From assembly GCA_947165675.1 (NCBI GenBank), contig CAMVBJ010000003.1, positions 62,001 to 126,000 of the forward strand: 64,000 nucleotides of DNA, written 5' to 3'. This document shows, in pieces, positions 1-7,804 of this stretch; positions within the stretch are counted from its first letter, which is position 1, and the number at the start of each line of letters is the position of its first letter. The position numbers and the translations under genes are program-made. Below the pieces are notes generated by a model. That model worked only from the letters and a program-made list of their open reading frames with translations, did no database searches and was not told the DNA's origin. This DNA comes from an uncultured Prevotellaceae bacterium. Lineage in GTDB: Bacteria > Bacteroidota > Bacteroidia > Bacteroidales > Muribaculaceae.

Positions 1-1
1 T

Positions 2-1036
2 GACGTTTATCTTTTCAATCCCGAGCATGACCTGGCGCTGGCTCATGGGGCGCACAACTACACGGCGCCACCGTTTGCCCGCCAGTTGCGGCATGACCTG
101 CGGCTGCTGCCCGCGTGGCTGGCACCTGCGGGCTCCTATATCGCTATACCTGACGACTGCCCGATTAACGAGGACCGGCGCTGGCTGCAAGGTCTGGGCC
201 TGGATGTAGAGCCCATTGCCATGAGCCGTATTGCCGATCTGGGCCCGTGTCGCCTCCATCCGTGGGGCTGGGATGCCACCGTGCGTCACCAGTTGCTGTC
301 TCACGGGGTGTTAGGCAAATACCTGCCCACCGATGAAGAGTTGAACTGGATGCGTCGCCTGTCCCATCGTCGCATGACCATTGCCATTCATCAGGCTATG
401 GGAGCAGCCTTTTCGCCTTGTCCAGTGGAATTGGATCGCTATGATGCTGTGGTGGATTTCATGCAAGCCCATCCTGGCTGTTACCTCAAGATGCCGTGGT
501 CGGGCAGCGGTAAGGGCATCTACCGCGTTCTTGACCCTGAGGGCGATCGCCATGTTCATCACTGGATAGAGGGCGCATTGCGGCGGCAAGGGTCTCTGCT
601 GTGTGAGGTGGGGCTGGACCGTGTGCAGGACTTCGCCATCGAGCTGCTGTGCCGCGACGGCGTTACTATGCTGATGGGTTACTCGGTGTTTGACAACGAC
701 TTCCATAGCCAGTTCGGAACGGGTAGGGTAGCCCCGAGAGAAGAACTGCACGAGATGTTGCAGTGCTTGTATCCCGATCTTGACCCGGTGATAGGTCAAG
801 TCATTATGGCGATGAATGAGCACATAGCCCCGCACTACAATGGACCGTTGGGTATCGACATGATGCTCTATTGGAATCAAAACGTCAGCATCGCCATCAA
901 CCCCTGTGTAGAGATCAACCTGCGCATGACCATGGGCATGGTGACCGCCGCGATGGGCGACAGGCATGGCCTGAGGGGGAATTTCAAGATTGCCAGCGAT
1001 GCATCATCAGGTCATTATCAAGCCCTGTTGCAATAG
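2..1036 (+). CDS. ATP-grasp-like conserved protein of unknown function (5' end cut by window edge)
   Basis: The frame is open from base 2, so the first few codons lie outside the window. The visible N-terminus contains NPEHDLALAHG, which I recall as the conserved start of an uncharacterised Bacteroidales family, so only a few residues are probably missing. Further in, MPWSGSGKGIY resembles the phosphate-binding loop of ATP-grasp ligases, followed by acidic and Asn-rich stretches (CVEINLRMTMGM near the end) of the sort that bind metal-ATP in that fold. No signal peptide is visible in the part seen. It ends 6 nt before the convergent M15 peptidase gene. The ATP-grasp assignment is an inference from motif shape, and the substrate is unknown. 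Confidence 0.7.
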   Translation, partial: DVYLFNPEHDLALAHGAHNYTAPPFARQLRHDLRLLPAWLAPAGSYIAIPDDCPINEDRRWLQGLGLDVEPIAMSRIADLGPCRLHPWGWDATVRHQLLSHGVLGKYLPTDEELNWMRRLSHRRMTIAIHQAMGAAFSPCPVELDRYDAVVDFMQAHPGCYLKMPWSGSGKGIYRVLDPEGDRHVHHWIEGALRRQGSLLCEVGLDRVQDFAIELLCRDGVTMLMGYSVFDNDFHSQFGTGRVAPREELHEMLQCLYPDLDPVIGQVIMAMNEHIAPHYNGPLGIDMMLYWNQNVSIAINPCVEINLRMTMGMVTAAMGDRHGLRGNFKIASDASSGHYQALLQ

Positions 1037-1042
1037 CATCTT

Positions 1043-2011
1043 TTATTTCTTATCTAAATAAAAGGCGTAGTACTCGTCAAAGGTGATGTCCTCGTCGTGG
1101 ATGCGGCGGGCGACCTCGGGCCCTACGTAGCGCAGGTGCCAAGGCTCATAGGTGAAACCAAAGATGAGGGACTGCCTCTTGGGGTAGCGCAGGATGAAAC
1201 CATACTCGTGGCAGTGGGCGTGCATCCACGCGCATTCCTCTGATTTGTCAAAGGGCCACCTCATGGGATGCTCCCGCGATGTGACGTCGATGGCGAGGCC
1301 CGTTTGGTGCTCACTGTAGCCAGCATGGGCGGCATAACCCTTGGCGCTGCGCTTGTGCATGGATATCTGTTGCTGATAGGAGCGATGGGCCGAGTTGACC
1401 ATCAACTGAGCACTGGTCTGCTCTTTGCATGCCTGTTGCATCGCCATGAAGGCATCTACCACGACCGGTAGTGCCCTCTGCTCCTCATAGCAATAAGTCT
1501 TATTGAACGTCGCCAGACTGTCAGGCTGATAGTTCTCATCCAGATAATGGCGGCCGTTGACCAGCATCAGTTGGCCCTTGCTGGTGTCGCATGGTACCGA
1601 AGATGTCTCTCGGTCCTGGTCGGCTCCGATGTTGACCAGGGCGATGATGTTGCTGAGCGGTGCACTCGTTGTGTCCTGCTTGTGATAGGCGAGGTAGCGG
1701 TCAAAATTGTCCGCAATGAAGTAGCGGGCATGGATGAGCGGAATCGCAATCGTGTCATGCTCTTGACGAGCAATGAGCGAGTCCACTTGACTATCGCTCA
1801 ATGTCTTTACGAGCAGTTGAGCTTGCTCGATGGGGTAGCCCAGCCGATGGATCTTGCACTCATCGCTGTGATAATAGATAATACCCTGGTAACTCTTGAC
1901 CAGTACCAGAATGACAAATACTGCGGCAATCGTCACGGGGCGGATCACCCACAGGTTGTCGCGGTCGAAGCATTTATTTAAAAAATCTTTGGCGTCCTTC
2001 AAATCGATCAT
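1043..2011 (-). CDS. M15B family D-alanyl-D-alanine carboxypeptidase (VanY-like)
   Basis: Probable zinc peptidase that trims the D-Ala-D-Ala end of peptidoglycan stem peptides. The 322-residue protein has an N-terminal membrane anchor (about residues 24-40, WVIRPVTIAAVFVILVLV) and a C-terminal catalytic domain. The M15B signature is intact: an AHRS segment, then SEHQTGLAIDV (zinc His and Asp) near residues 220-235, and EPWHLRY (third zinc His) near residue 288. Its ATG lies 6 nt after the stop of msrA, so the two are probably co-transcribed. The region between anchor and catalytic domain is long and not assigned. Family assignment is firm; the exact role in wall remodelling is inferred. Confidence 0.85.
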   Translation of the reverse strand: MIDLKDAKDFLNKCFDRDNLWVIRPVTIAAVFVILVLVKSYQGIIYYHSDECKIHRLGYPIEQAQLLVKTLSDSQVDSLIARQEHDTIAIPLIHARYFIADNFDRYLAYHKQDTTSAPLSNIIALVNIGADQDRETSSVPCDTSKGQLMLVNGRHYLDENYQPDSLATFNKTYCYEEQRALPVVVDAFMAMQQACKEQTSAQLMVNSAHRSYQQQISMHKRSAKGYAAHAGYSEHQTGLAIDVTSREHPMRWPFDKSEECAWMHAHCHEYGFILRYPKRQSLIFGFTYEPWHLRYVGPEVARRIHDEDITFDEYYAFYLDKK

Positions 2012-2017
2012 GAGGGG

Positions 2018-2521
2018 TTATCGGTTGGCACGTTTGGCCATCTCAAACAGTTCCAGTGGCAGGTGGCAGTAACCATCAGGATTCTTGTCGAGGTAGTCCT
2101 GGTGGTATTCCTCGGCGGTGTAGAAATTCTTTAACGGCAGCAATTCGACGGCAAGTCTCAAGCGCACTTGAGCCTGCACACGGTTATAGACGGCTTGTAA
2201 AGTCGGCACGTCGGCCTCGTCGGTATAGTAGATGCCAGTGCGGTACTGAGTTCCCTTGTCGTGACCTTGCTGGTTGACGCTGGTTGGGTCGATGGCCTTA
2301 AAGTACATTTCGGTCAGAAATTCCAGTGAGATGACTTCTGGGTCATAGACGATGTGCACAGTCTCGGCAAAGCCCGTCTTGTCGGTACACACATCCTGAT
2401 AGGTCGGATTCTCGGTATGCCCGTTGGCATAGCCCACCTCGGTCTCTACGACTCCATTCACCAATTTAAAGTAATGCTCTGTTCCCCAGAAGCATCCTCC
2501 AGCAAAATAAATCTCCTTCAT
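2018..2521 (-). CDS. msrA: peptide-methionine (S)-S-oxide reductase MsrA
   Basis: Reduces the S epimer of methionine sulfoxide in proteins, repairing oxidative damage. The 167-residue length fits a stand-alone MsrA without a fused MsrB domain. The catalytic motif GGCFWG is at residues 8-13 with the nucleophilic Cys10. Downstream EVGYANGH and YHQDYLDKNPDGYC are typical of the family, the latter carrying a candidate resolving Cys. A TACCTTTG -7 element lies 24 nt upstream of the ATG. It is the first gene of a two-gene unit with the VanY-like peptidase. Confidence 0.95.
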   Translation of the reverse strand: MKEIYFAGGCFWGTEHYFKLVNGVVETEVGYANGHTENPTYQDVCTDKTGFAETVHIVYDPEVISLEFLTEMYFKAIDPTSVNQQGHDKGTQYRTGIYYTDEADVPTLQAVYNRVQAQVRLRLAVELLPLKNFYTAEEYHQDYLDKNPDGYCHLPLELFEMAKRANR

Positions 2522-2544
2522 AACTTCTTGTGTAAATTCTGTTG

Positions 2545-2552
2545 CAAAGGTA
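2545..2552 (-). promoter_or_regulatory. Bacteroidetes -7 element for msrA
   Basis: Reads TACCTTTG on the minus strand, matching the TAnnTTTG consensus. No convincing -33 TTTG is seen at the usual spacing, so only the -7 half is supported. Confidence 0.45.
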
Positions 2553-2651
2553 ACAAATCTCCCGATAATTTCTCGAAAAAGGGATACACTTTTTAGAGCC
2601 TCCGGTTGATGGTCGGGGCCTGTATCTTCGAGATCAACGGCTTGAAAACAG

Positions 2652-2683
2652 TTGAGCCCACTTCAAGAAAAAAGTGGACTCAA
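2652..2683 (-). terminator. hairpin after the fatty acid transporter gene
   Basis: An interrupted inverted repeat (TTGAGCCCACTT and AAGTGGACTCAA) sits about 60 nt past the stop of the atoE-like gene, followed on the minus strand by a short T-rich stretch. The rest of 2553-2741 shows no gene. Confidence 0.45.
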
Positions 2684-2741
2684 TGACATGGTTCCCGTAG
2701 TAGCTGCAAATAATGTGTAGCAATAAAGGCAACACTCTCTA

Positions 2742-4091
2742 CTACATGGCCCAAACCAGTAGGCCGGCGCATATAATGACACCGGTGATGAGTAGATCGA
2801 TGAGGCAGTAGCCCATGATGTCTTTCGCATCAAGGCGAGCTATAGCCAAGGCAGGGAGCGCCCAGAAGGGTTGTATGAGATTGGTCCACGCGTCGCCCCA
2901 TGAAATGGCCATGCCCGTCAAGCCGGGATCTACACCGAGGTTGGCGCCAGCGGTGAACATAATCGGTGCTTGCACAGCCCAATGACCGCCACCACTTGGC
3001 ACAAACATGTTGAGCACTGCGGCACAAAGGAAGGTGAGCAGCGGATAGGTGACGGGATTGCTGATGCGGATGCATGCTTCGGCCATAACACCACCAAGGC
3101 TGATGCCGCTGGCACCGATGCCAGTAATGATGCCCATGATGCCAGCATAGAATGGAAATTGCAATATGATGCCAGCAGCGCCAGTGGTCGCTTTCCCGAA
3201 TGCACGCACATAATCGACTGGCGTGGAGTGCAGCAAGAGTCCCAGCGCAAGGAATATCATGATGACTCCGCCAAGGTCTACACCCGCACCACGCACGGCG
3301 AGATGAATCACGAGATAGGTCAAGAGCATCAACGCCACGAGCCACGAGAGTAATTTGCTTTGTTCGAGCCGTTGAGCCGGGGTCTTGTCAGAGGACGAAA
3401 CGTTTGTCGCAGTATTATTATCATCGTCTCTCAAGAGTGCAGGATCGATGGTGAGGACGCCTTGCTTGGGGTGCATCAAGGTGTTAGCGACAGTGATACC
3501 GATGATCACAAGCAGCACAGTTACCAGGTTGTGCCAGTTAAGGATGGTCTGTGCCAATGGAACGGGGGAGGTCAGTGCCCCATCGGTAGCCATTGCGAGT
3601 GCCTCGCCAGGTGTGGCCATTGTCAGAGGGATGGAGCCAGAGATGCCAGCATGCCACACAACGAAGCCACTGTATGCCGATGCAATAAGAAGGCGGTAAT
3701 CGACATCAGAACGCTGGCGTGCTATAGCCTTAGCGAACACGACACCCACGATAAGGCCAAAACCCCAGTTGAGCCAGCAGGATAATGCCGACACTATGGT
3801 CACAAGAGCTATTGCAGCGGGGGCACTCTGGGGTACTCGTGCCATTGCATCGATGGCTCGTTTGACAACTGGTGCTGCTGCCAAGGTTGACCCACACACA
3901 AGGACCAGAGCCATCTGCATGGCAAACGCTAAAAGATTCCATACACCGCCGCCCCAGTGCTCAACCACTTCGAGTGGAGTCTGGTGACATAATGGCATCG
4001 CTACCAACGCGGCCACAAAGGTGAGCAGAATAGCGAATATAAACGGTTCAGGCAACCAACGTTGCACTAATCGCACGCAGAATTTAATCAT
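2742..4091 (-). CDS. atoE: short-chain fatty acid transporter (AtoE family)
   Basis: Membrane permease of the AtoE family, expected to move acetate, acetoacetate, butyrate or similar acids across the inner membrane. The 449-residue protein is hydrophobic throughout with about 10-12 predicted membrane segments. The opening WLPEPFIFAILLT, the internal LSCWLNWGFGL and the late FVPSGGGHWAVQAP are family hallmarks. A loop of charged and Asp/Asn-rich sequence near residues 215-245 is probably cytoplasmic. It is not obviously in an operon; the upstream 700 bp hold only a pseudogene, a repeat and a tRNA. The exact substrate cannot be read from sequence. Confidence 0.9.
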   Translation of the reverse strand: MIKFCVRLVQRWLPEPFIFAILLTFVAALVAMPLCHQTPLEVVEHWGGGVWNLLAFAMQMALVLVCGSTLAAAPVVKRAIDAMARVPQSAPAAIALVTIVSALSCWLNWGFGLIVGVVFAKAIARQRSDVDYRLLIASAYSGFVVWHAGISGSIPLTMATPGEALAMATDGALTSPVPLAQTILNWHNLVTVLLVIIGITVANTLMHPKQGVLTIDPALLRDDDNNTATNVSSSDKTPAQRLEQSKLLSWLVALMLLTYLVIHLAVRGAGVDLGGVIMIFLALGLLLHSTPVDYVRAFGKATTGAAGIILQFPFYAGIMGIITGIGASGISLGGVMAEACIRISNPVTYPLLTFLCAAVLNMFVPSGGGHWAVQAPIMFTAGANLGVDPGLTGMAISWGDAWTNLIQPFWALPALAIARLDAKDIMGYCLIDLLITGVIICAGLLVWAM

Positions 4092-4232
4092 TTGTCTTCT
4101 TTATAGTTGAGTTTAGCAAGTAGTTAAGTTGATCATTAAATCTTTAGATTTATGCCGCAAAAGTAACACTTATTTTCCAAATCTCATCCAGCTTAACTAC
4201 GGATTTCCCCCTAAAAATGTGTCAAAGTCGTG

Positions 4233-4436
4233 TTAGCCCCAGTTGAGTGACAATTCAGCGAATCCACACAATACTATAGCCTCACGCCACGGCGCAGACA
4301 AGTCAATCAAGTCCCAGTTATTGGCACGTTCGGCATAATGCAGGTACATCCTCACGATGTCGTTAGCCTGCACAGCCTCACCTCGTGCCAGCGCGACCTA
4401 AGCAGTTCGGGCACCTCGCTCAGTGGTAGCTCATTC
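4233..4436 (-). pseudogene. degraded remnant of an AlkD-like DNA alkylation repair gene
   Basis: Two minus-strand fragments in different frames resemble the HEAT-repeat DNA glycosylase AlkD. The first reads LPLSEVPELLRSRWHEVRLC, ending near 4366. The second reads NDIVRMYLHYAERANNWDLI followed by DLSAPW, ending in a TAA at 4233-4235. In AlkD proteins the HEVR segment and the NNWDLVD segment lie in this order but with more residues between them, so a short deletion with frameshift is inferred. Both ends of the normal protein are also missing. No intact reading frame covers the region. Confidence 0.6.
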
Positions 4437-4543
4437 ACTGTTTAGACGCAAAAATACATCGAAACCCTTGCACAATACCTTAGAGAGCAAAATTATTAAT
4501 TAAAAAAAATGTTGTCGTGCTTGAATTTTATATAATTTTTGGC

Positions 4544-4690
4544 AATGATATAGAAGTTGGCCCATCAGTGGTATTAACCGCCCTTCGGGCGGAAAATTAA
4601 ACATAAAATTTAATTTTCTTTTAATTTCCCGTGCTTTAGCACGGTTTAATGCATAGACGTTTCAACGCAGGGTCAACTGCTATATCGTTC
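4544..4690. repeat. palindromic intergenic element with terminal inverted repeats (copy 1)
   Basis: The ends are an imperfect inverted repeat: AATGATATAGAAGTTG at 4544-4559 and CAACTGCTATATCGTT at 4674-4689. Inside are three more inverted repeats: CCGCCC/GGGCGG (4578-4592), GAAAATTAAA/TTTAATTTTC (4592-4618) and CCGTGC/GCACGG (4629-4644). The ends recur at 41001-41171 and the inner hairpins recur at 16268-16435. This looks like a MITE or REP-type element; no transposase is encoded. Confidence 0.7.
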
Positions 4691-4728
4691 CTTTTTTAAA
4701 TGACAATTACCTATATATTAGGCGAAAT

Positions 4729-4772
4729 AAAGCGCCAAAATCAAGTATTATCCACTTGATATTTAGCGCTTT
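4729..4772 (-). terminator. terminator hairpin downstream of tRNA-Gly
   Basis: A two-part stem (AAAGCGC/GCGCTTT at 4729-4735 and 4766-4772, with ATCAAGT/ACTTGAT inside) begins 10 nt past the tRNA 3' end, and the minus strand continues with TATTTC. It is probably the tRNA terminator. Confidence 0.6.
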
Positions 4773-4782
4773 TACTTTATTG

Positions 4783-4855
4783 AGCGGTAGACGGGACTCG
4801 GACCCGCGACCCTCGGCTTGGGAAGCCGATGCTCTACCAACTGAGCTACTACCGC
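4783..4855 (-). tRNA. tRNA-Gly (anticodon CCC)
   Basis: The cloverleaf folds on the minus strand: acceptor stem GCGGTAG with CTACCGC, D arm GCTC-AGTTGGTA-GAGC, anticodon stem TCGGC/GCCGA with loop TTCCCAA, variable loop, and T arm GCGGG-TCCGAGT-CCCGT (one wobble). The anticodon is CCC, reading GGG glycine codons. CCA is not encoded. A small lipoprotein gene lies 32 nt upstream in the same direction and might be co-transcribed. Confidence 0.95.
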
Positions 4856-4887
4856 ATTGGCAGTTTTTTTCAGTGCCTATGCTCTAA

Positions 4888-5226
4888 CTATGCGTCGGCG
4901 TGGTTGATAACTTGGGTGACGCTGTCCCCACTCTCGGTGGCATAGTATCTCACAGTCAGCGTATCGTTAATCTCCCATGTGGCTCGTCTGTCAGCATCAA
5001 GATCAGGATATGAGAACTCGATAGTGTCCTCACCCACCTTGAGGTAAACACTGTTCATGGCTCCGTCAATGGCCACACCAGTCACCTCGGTGAGTGAATC
5101 AGCCGTCTCGGTTACGACTTCAACCGAGTCGGTCGTGTCCTCTTGATTGTCAGTCTGCACATTATCAGTACAAGACCACGCTGACACGACAAATAAGGTG
5201 CCGATTGCTATAACTAATTTTTTCAT
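4888..5226 (-). CDS. small lipoprotein of unknown function
   Basis: A 112-residue protein with a lipoprotein signal: MKKLVIAIGTLFVVSAWSC, with a plausible lipidated Cys at residue 19. The mature part starts with an acidic, Thr-rich linker (about residues 20-50) and then a small domain with DGAMNSVYLKVGEDTIEF and ATWEINDTLTVRYY, which looks beta-rich. No family is recognised. It is probably exported and lipid-anchored to the outer membrane. It stands directly upstream of tRNA-Gly. Confidence 0.7.
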   Translation of the reverse strand: MKKLVIAIGTLFVVSAWSCTDNVQTDNQEDTTDSVEVVTETADSLTEVTGVAIDGAMNSVYLKVGEDTIEFSYPDLDADRRATWEINDTLTVRYYATESGDSVTQVINHADA

Positions 5227-5352
5227 ATCAACAATACAACTATATATTGTGCTTGTTATTACGGCAGCAAATTTACTACAATTTTATAGAATAGGACAAA
5301 AATCTTTCTGCTTTTTTGAGCCCTCACAACTTGACGCAAGATATAAGCTCGA

Positions 5353-5916
5353 TTAGAACTTGTAATTATCTGAATCAAGGTTGTCGAGCTCCTCAAAGTC
5401 AGAGATCTCGTCATCGTTGTACTCCTGATCACCGTAGAACTCGCTCTCGTCTATCGCCTCAATATTGCTGGCATCGGGAATCTTGGGAATAGTAATGAAG
5501 TCGGCAATGTCAACACTCTCGGCAGGCGGGTTGCCTATCTTGCTCTCACACAAGGGGTCATGAAGTGACTTACCAGGGACGATTTCCTTGAGCTTGACTT
5601 TGAAGAAGCGTTCAGTCATGTAGTCGAAGACAAATTTCATCCTCTGACCCTCGTCTTCGAGCAACTCGTCGAGTTGAGTGTCATCCATGATCCAGATGTC
5701 CTCATCGCTGTCGCTGCCCATGTCCATACAGGTTACCTCCTTCTCCTTGTTCCACTCGTCATCACAGAGGTAGAATGAATCCATCTGTTCCTTGCTGTAT
5801 CCCGTGGAATCAAGGATGATGTTGCGCAACTGCATGAAAGTTGCCGTTGAATCAATGGCAATCTGTAACTTGAAGTTATCGACCTCGTCCGAGATAATGA
5901 CAAATTTGTAAATCAT
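5353..5916 (-). CDS. pRiA4b ORF-3-like (IS1096 passenger TnpR-like) protein
   Basis: The 187-residue protein begins MIYKFVIISDEVDNFKLQI, followed by TATFMQLRNIILDSTGY, an FYLCDDEW segment and MKFVFDY, the pattern of the PRiA4_ORF3 domain (also named IS1096 passenger TnpR-like). The C-terminal third is very acidic (Asp/Glu-rich, residues about 140-185). No catalytic motif is evident and the family has no agreed function. There is no transposase or inverted repeat nearby, so this is probably a resident chromosomal gene of a Bacteroidales family and not a transposon passenger. Confidence 0.75.
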   Translation of the reverse strand: MIYKFVIISDEVDNFKLQIAIDSTATFMQLRNIILDSTGYSKEQMDSFYLCDDEWNKEKEVTCMDMGSDSDEDIWIMDDTQLDELLEDEGQRMKFVFDYMTERFFKVKLKEIVPGKSLHDPLCESKIGNPPAESVDIADFITIPKIPDASNIEAIDESEFYGDQEYNDDEISDFEELDNLDSDNYKF

Positions 5917-6047
5917 ATCAGTAATATCTTTGAGTTTTGATGTTGCGAAATTACTAATACATTTTTATCAAACAAGTGATTTTTGATTTTTTTTTCGAGA
6001 ATCCCTATAAAAAGGGCTCCTTTTGTCATATGTGGGCATAATAAAAC

Positions 6048-6076
6048 GTGAAGCCGTGCTCGATGCACAGCTTCAC
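6048..6076 (-). terminator. terminator of spt
   Basis: Perfect stem GTGAAGC/GCTTCAC with an inner GTGC/GCAC pair, 33 nt past the spt stop, followed on the minus strand by GTTTTATTA. Confidence 0.65.
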
Positions 6077-6109
6077 ATATATCATATAGTAAGTACAATA
6101 CTCTCGTGA

Positions 6110-7330
6110 TCAGGGTACCAAACCGTAGGAACGGAACACCTTCTGAATCTTCTCGAGGGCAAAAGCCACCTGTTCGTGGGTGTGGGTTGCCATGAGGCTG
6201 AAGCGGATGAGAGTGTCGTTGGGTGCTACAGCGGGTGAAACAACAGGATTTACAAAAATGCCCTCGTTCAAGAGGTCGCGTGTGATGGCGAACGTCTTGT
6301 TGTTGTCACGGATAAACAAGGGGATAATGGGGGTCTCGGTGTGACCGATCTCGCAACCCATCTCGCGAAATCCCTGCAGAGCTTCGTGGGTAAGTGCCCA
6401 GAGGTGCTCTTGTCGCTCGGGCTCGGAAATGAGGATGTCGATTGCCTTCATCGCAGCTGCTGTCGATGCCGGTGTAATGCTGGCTGTGAAGATGTAGCTG
6501 CGGGAATGGTGGCGCAGGTAGTTAGTGATAATCTTGTCCGTGGCAATGAAACCGCCCAGCGAAGCAAATGACTTGGAGAAAGTGCCCATGATGAGGTCAA
6601 CCTCGTCACGCAGGCCGAAGTGATCACACACGCCACGACCGCCCTCGCCAAACACTCCGATGCCGTGAGCTTCATCAACCATGATGCTGGCATTGTATTT
6701 ATGCGCGAGATCAACAATGTCAGGGAGCTTGCAGACGTCTCCCTCCATCGAGAAGACTCCATCGGTTACAATGAGTTTAACGCGATCGGGCTCACACTTC
6801 TTGAGCTGGGCTTCGAGCGAAGCCATGTCATTATGCTTGTACTTCAGGGAATTGGAGAACGAGAGACGACGTCCCTCGATAATCGAGGCGTGGTCCTGCT
6901 CGTCCCAGAGAATATAGTCCTCGCGGCCCGTGAGTGTCGAGATGACACCCAGATTCACACCAAAACCGGTGCTATAAATCATCGCATCCTCCTTGCCCTC
7001 GTAGTCAGCGAGCTTGCGCTCCAACTCCTTGTGCAAGTCGAGGGTACCGTTCAAGAAAGGGGAACCGGCACATCCGGTACCATATTTTTCGGTGGCCTCG
7101 ATAGCGGCGCGCTTGATGCGCTCATCGTTTACCAAGCCTGAGTAGCAGTTTGAACCGAACATGAGCACTTTCTTGCCATTCATGATGACCTCGGTGTCCT
7201 GTTCGCTTGAGATGGCGCGAAAATAGGGATAGATACCGGCAGCCTTTGCTTTCTGCGGCTCGTCATATCGCGCTAACTTGCTCTGTAATAGATTCATATA
7301 ATTTTGTATAAATTCTTGTTTTGCCAGCAT
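6110..7330 (-). CDS. spt: serine palmitoyltransferase-type alpha-oxoamine synthase
   Basis: PLP enzyme of the alpha-oxoamine synthase family (406 residues). In Bacteroidales the version with this N-terminus joins L-serine and palmitoyl-CoA, the first step of sphingolipid synthesis. Visible features are GSNCYSGL (residues 59-66), a glycine-rich CAGSPFLNG, the PLP-stacking His147 in DEQDHASI, Asp219 in VDEAHG, and the Schiff-base Lys253 in TFSKSFASLGG. Glycine C-acetyltransferase (Kbl) and BioF are close relatives. I prefer Spt because of the match to Bacteroides Spt sequences I recall, such as the start of the domain with ARYDEPQKAKAAGIYPYFR. It is a single gene with its own promoter and terminator. 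Confidence 0.82.
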   Translation of the reverse strand: MLAKQEFIQNYMNLLQSKLARYDEPQKAKAAGIYPYFRAISSEQDTEVIMNGKKVLMFGSNCYSGLVNDERIKRAAIEATEKYGTGCAGSPFLNGTLDLHKELERKLADYEGKEDAMIYSTGFGVNLGVISTLTGREDYILWDEQDHASIIEGRRLSFSNSLKYKHNDMASLEAQLKKCEPDRVKLIVTDGVFSMEGDVCKLPDIVDLAHKYNASIMVDEAHGIGVFGEGGRGVCDHFGLRDEVDLIMGTFSKSFASLGGFIATDKIITNYLRHHSRSYIFTASITPASTAAAMKAIDILISEPERQEHLWALTHEALQGFREMGCEIGHTETPIIPLFIRDNNKTFAITRDLLNEGIFVNPVVSPAVAPNDTLIRFSLMATHTHEQVAFALEKIQKVFRSYGLVP

Positions 7331-7369
7331 TGGCGATTGTCAATGATGACATTACTCTATATTTGGCTG

Positions 7370-7398
7370 CAAATATATAAAAATAATCTTTAAGCAAA
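7370..7398 (-). promoter_or_regulatory. promoter of spt
   Basis: On the minus strand TTTG (7395-7398), 17 nt, then TATATTTG (7370-7377): a full match to the Bacteroidetes sigma-ABfr consensus, giving a leader of about 33 nt. Confidence 0.8.
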
Positions 7399-7505
7399 TG
7401 TTAAAAAAACAACAAAAAGCGACAATATGGACAATTGTGCTTTCTATAAGATGTTATTGTACAGGTATTCACGTCTTTTAATAATTTTTAAAAAACCTAA
7501 AAACA

Positions 7506-7688
7506 TTAATTGCGGTCCATGTCATCCATATCAAGCTCGGCATTCTGCATGAGGTCATAATCAGAGAACTCAATGCCATCAAAGTCGCCATCCTCAAACA
7601 TGTAATTCTGGCGTAAACAACTTGTTGACAACAAGGTGAATACCAGTACAACGGTAATCATTATTAAACGCGTTACAATCTTTCTCAT
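7506..7688 (-). CDS. very small acidic lipoprotein
   Basis: A 60-residue lipoprotein: MRKIVTRLIMITVVLVFTLL, then STSC, with the lipid-attachment Cys at residue 24. The mature part is only 37 residues and very acidic (ending DMDDMDRN). I chose the ATG at 7688 because the frame could extend to 7727 but a -7 element lies at 7716-7723, inside that extension. The function is unknown. It is divergent from ligA. Confidence 0.65.
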   Translation of the reverse strand: MRKIVTRLIMITVVLVFTLLSTSCLRQNYMFEDGDFDGIEFSDYDLMQNAELDMDDMDRN

Positions 7689-7715
7689 ATATACCTTCAG
7701 GTTATTTTTACCGTG

Positions 7716-7723
7716 CAAATATA
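7716..7723 (-). promoter_or_regulatory. -7 element for the small lipoprotein
   Basis: TATATTTG on the minus strand, 27 nt upstream of the ATG at 7688. No clear -33 element. Confidence 0.45.
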
Positions 7724-7804
7724 GCAAAAAATAAGATGTCAGCAGGCTTTCTCGAAAAAAAACAGTAATTTAGCGCACCAAAAAAGGAAATAATCATTGA
7801 ACCG

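Noticed and set aside
311-967. A 218-codon antisense frame over the first gene
   Set aside because: His-rich shadow of a conserved coding frame.
5353-5916. Transposon passenger gene
   Set aside because: The family name refers to IS1096, but no transposase, inverted repeats or target duplication flank this gene.
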